NCBI GenBank assembly: GCA_036675585.1
Contig: JAKFES010000254.1
Location: forward strand, 1 to 15,876
Direction: 5' to 3'
From: Zeimonas sp036675585
GTDB taxonomy: Bacteria; Pseudomonadota; Gammaproteobacteria; Burkholderiales; Burkholderiaceae_E
DNA: 15,876 bases
Shown here: one piece after another, positions 14,773 through 15,876 of the stretch
Numbering within the stretch: position 1 is the stretch's first letter
How the letters are laid out: every line of letters begins with the position of its first letter
Program-made: the position numbers and the translations under genes
The notes under the pieces: generated by a model
Seen by the model: the letters and a program-made list of their open reading frames with translations, nothing else
Told to the model about the DNA's origin: nothing
Database searches by the model: none

Positions 14773-15656
14773 GCCAGCGCCTCGATGGGTCGAGCGGCGA
14801 CGATACGGGAACGGCCCTGCAGCGACAACATCGCCTGCACGATGCGGCCGTCGTCGAGGCAGCGCCGGGCGAACCGCGCGCCGCGCTCGAGCGCTTCGTC
14901 GACGGCGTCGGCCGGCAGTGCGCCGACCTGCACGGTGACGAGCCGCTCGCCGAGATCGCTGCCGTCGCGCACGCTCGACGCGGGCATGCGGCGCACGACC
15001 TCGTGCTCGACGTTCACCGCATTGGCGACGAGCGTCGCGGCGGCATCGGCCTCGGCGGCGCTGCGCGCGAGAACGGTCACCGAATCGGCGATCCCCATCG
15101 ACAGGCTGCGCCCGCGCCAGCCCGAGGTCGCGATGCCACGCGGCACGTCGTCGTGCGAAATGCGCAGCGTCGCATCGATCGACGGCGCCGACGCGTTCGC
15201 GACGACGCCGACATCGACCGACGCACCCTCGGCGAGCCACAGCGCAACATCGCCGCCGTTGTTCACCCACGCGCGCCGCACCCCGTCGCGCGCGAGGCAT
15301 GCGACGATCTCGTGCGCGACGCTGCCGGCGACCGCCGCCATCGGCGTGACGAACACGCCGTAGCGGCGCGCGAACGGCGTGCACGCATCGATCATCCGCT
15401 GCGCGATCGGCCCGCGCGCGCGCGGCGCGTCACCCCCGACCGGGCAGGCCGTGCGCAGCAGCGGCAGCTCGCGCACGAGCTCGGCGAGCACTTCGCCGAA
15501 GCGCATCCACGCCGACTCGATCGCCGAGGCGAGCACCGCATCGTCGCCGTCGGCGCCGATGATCAGGTCGATCGGGCCGTGCTGGAAATGCCAGCGGCCA
15601 TCGGGCAGCCGGCTGCGCTGCGCGCCGTTCGCCGGCGCGGCGCTCGCGGCGTTCAT
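14769..15656 (-). CDS. UPF0280 family protein (ApbE-like)
   Basis: A 295-residue protein of UPF0280, related to the ApbE flavin transferase superfamily. Motifs: PMAAVAGSVAHEI (105-117), VNNGGDVALWL (131-141), and GIATSGWRGRSLSMGIADSVTV (174-195), which recall the NGGD, TSG and metal-binding Ala-Asp elements of ApbE. ApbE proteins attach FMN covalently to target proteins; whether UPF0280 does so is not known to me. There is no signal peptide, so it would act in the cytoplasm, unlike many ApbE lipoproteins. The start ATG (15656) forms an ATGA overlap with the stop of the upstream edge gene; a longer start at 15698 is less likely. The stop overlaps the PF06684 gene the same way. Translational coupling on both sides implies a tight functional unit. 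Confidence 0.9.
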   Translation of the reverse strand: MNAASAAPANGAQRSRLPDGRWHFQHGPIDLIIGADGDDAVLASAIESAWMRFGEVLAELVRELPLLRTACPVGGDAPRARGPIAQRMIDACTPFARRYGVFVTPMAAVAGSVAHEIVACLARDGVRRAWVNNGGDVALWLAEGASVDVGVVANASAPSIDATLRISHDDVPRGIATSGWRGRSLSMGIADSVTVLARSAAEADAAATLVANAVNVEHEVVRRMPASSVRDGSDLGERLVTVQVGALPADAVDEALERGARFARRCLDDGRIVQAMLSLQGRSRIVAARPIEALA

Positions 15657-15876
15657 CGCGGCGCCGGCCGGGCGCGGCCGGGCGCGGCGAGCGGCCACGG
15701 ATTGCCGGCCTGCAGAGGCGCGATCCGGTGGCGTTCGTGCTCGACGATCTCGGACAGCGCGCGGATCCGCTCGACGTGTCCGCCGAGCGCGGCGTAGACG
15801 TCGCGCGGCATCGTGAACTCGATCGGCGCGACGATCGCCGGCGTCGGAACGCTGCCGAACGAGCCGGCGGGCATGC
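15653..15876 (-). CDS. C-terminal part of an unidentified gene at the right edge (possibly a 6-hydroxynicotinate reductase-type enzyme)
   Basis: About 73 codons in the frame that ends at 15653, with no stop before the right edge. The visible tail begins MPAGSFGSVPTPAIVAPIEF and continues with MPRDVYAALGGHVERIRALSE, ending in a Pro/Arg/Ala-rich tail. A Met at 15874 exists, but the frame is open and this looks like the end of a larger protein rather than a short complete gene. The stop overlaps the UPF0280 start as ATGA. Enzymes annotated as 6-hydroxynicotinate reductase are, as I recall, found next to UPF0280 and PF06684 genes, which makes that the leading guess. The fragment alone does not establish it. 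Confidence 0.55.
   Translation of the reverse strand, partial: MPAGSFGSVPTPAIVAPIEFTMPRDVYAALGGHVERIRALSEIVEHERHRIAPLQAGNPWPLAAPGRARPAPR

Overview
The window looks like chromosomal DNA of a high-GC betaproteobacterium, probably of the order Burkholderiales. The reasons are the strong G/C bias at third codon positions, the tight gene packing with several ATGA start/stop overlaps, and protein sequences that read like Burkholderiales homologues. No rRNA, tRNA, CRISPR array, insertion sequence or phage gene is visible, and no gap exceeds 300 bases. Every gene is on the minus strand except one small acyl-CoA-binding protein. Transcription therefore runs mostly from right to left.

Left part (1-6786), mostly housekeeping. 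The N-terminal two thirds of RecC (the recB/recD partners would lie off the left edge) abuts a DUF924 protein. A divergent acyl-CoA-binding protein gene follows and converges on an ion-transporter-superfamily (putative Na+/H+) antiporter. Next come a D-2-hydroxyacid dehydrogenase of the glyoxylate/hydroxypyruvate reductase type and nicotinate phosphoribosyltransferase (pncB).

Right part (6857-15876), a compact catabolic-looking operon. In transcription order it holds: the 3' end of an unidentified gene cut by the window edge, a UPF0280 (ApbE-like) protein, two tandem paralogues of the PF06684 'amino acid synthesis' family, a branched-chain-amino-acid-type ABC importer (periplasmic binding protein, a fused LivH-LivM permease, LivG, LivF), an amidohydrolase resembling enamidase, and a TetR regulator. 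Four junctions are ATGA overlaps (edge gene/UPF0280, UPF0280/AA_synth, permease/LivG, LivG/LivF). The binding-protein/permease junction carries a perfect 15-bp inverted repeat plus a second hairpin.

Reading of the system: the importer would bring in a small carboxylated, probably N-heterocyclic compound. The enzymes would reduce and open the ring, with the enamidase-like protein hydrolysing a cyclic enamide. The TetR protein would control expression. The adjacent pncB, whose substrate is nicotinate, makes a nicotinate or hydroxynicotinate route (reductive, as in anaerobes and Azorhizobium) the leading hypothesis, but the substrate is not proven by the sequence. The two PF06684 proteins and the UPF0280 protein have no firmly assigned roles and are the most novel part.
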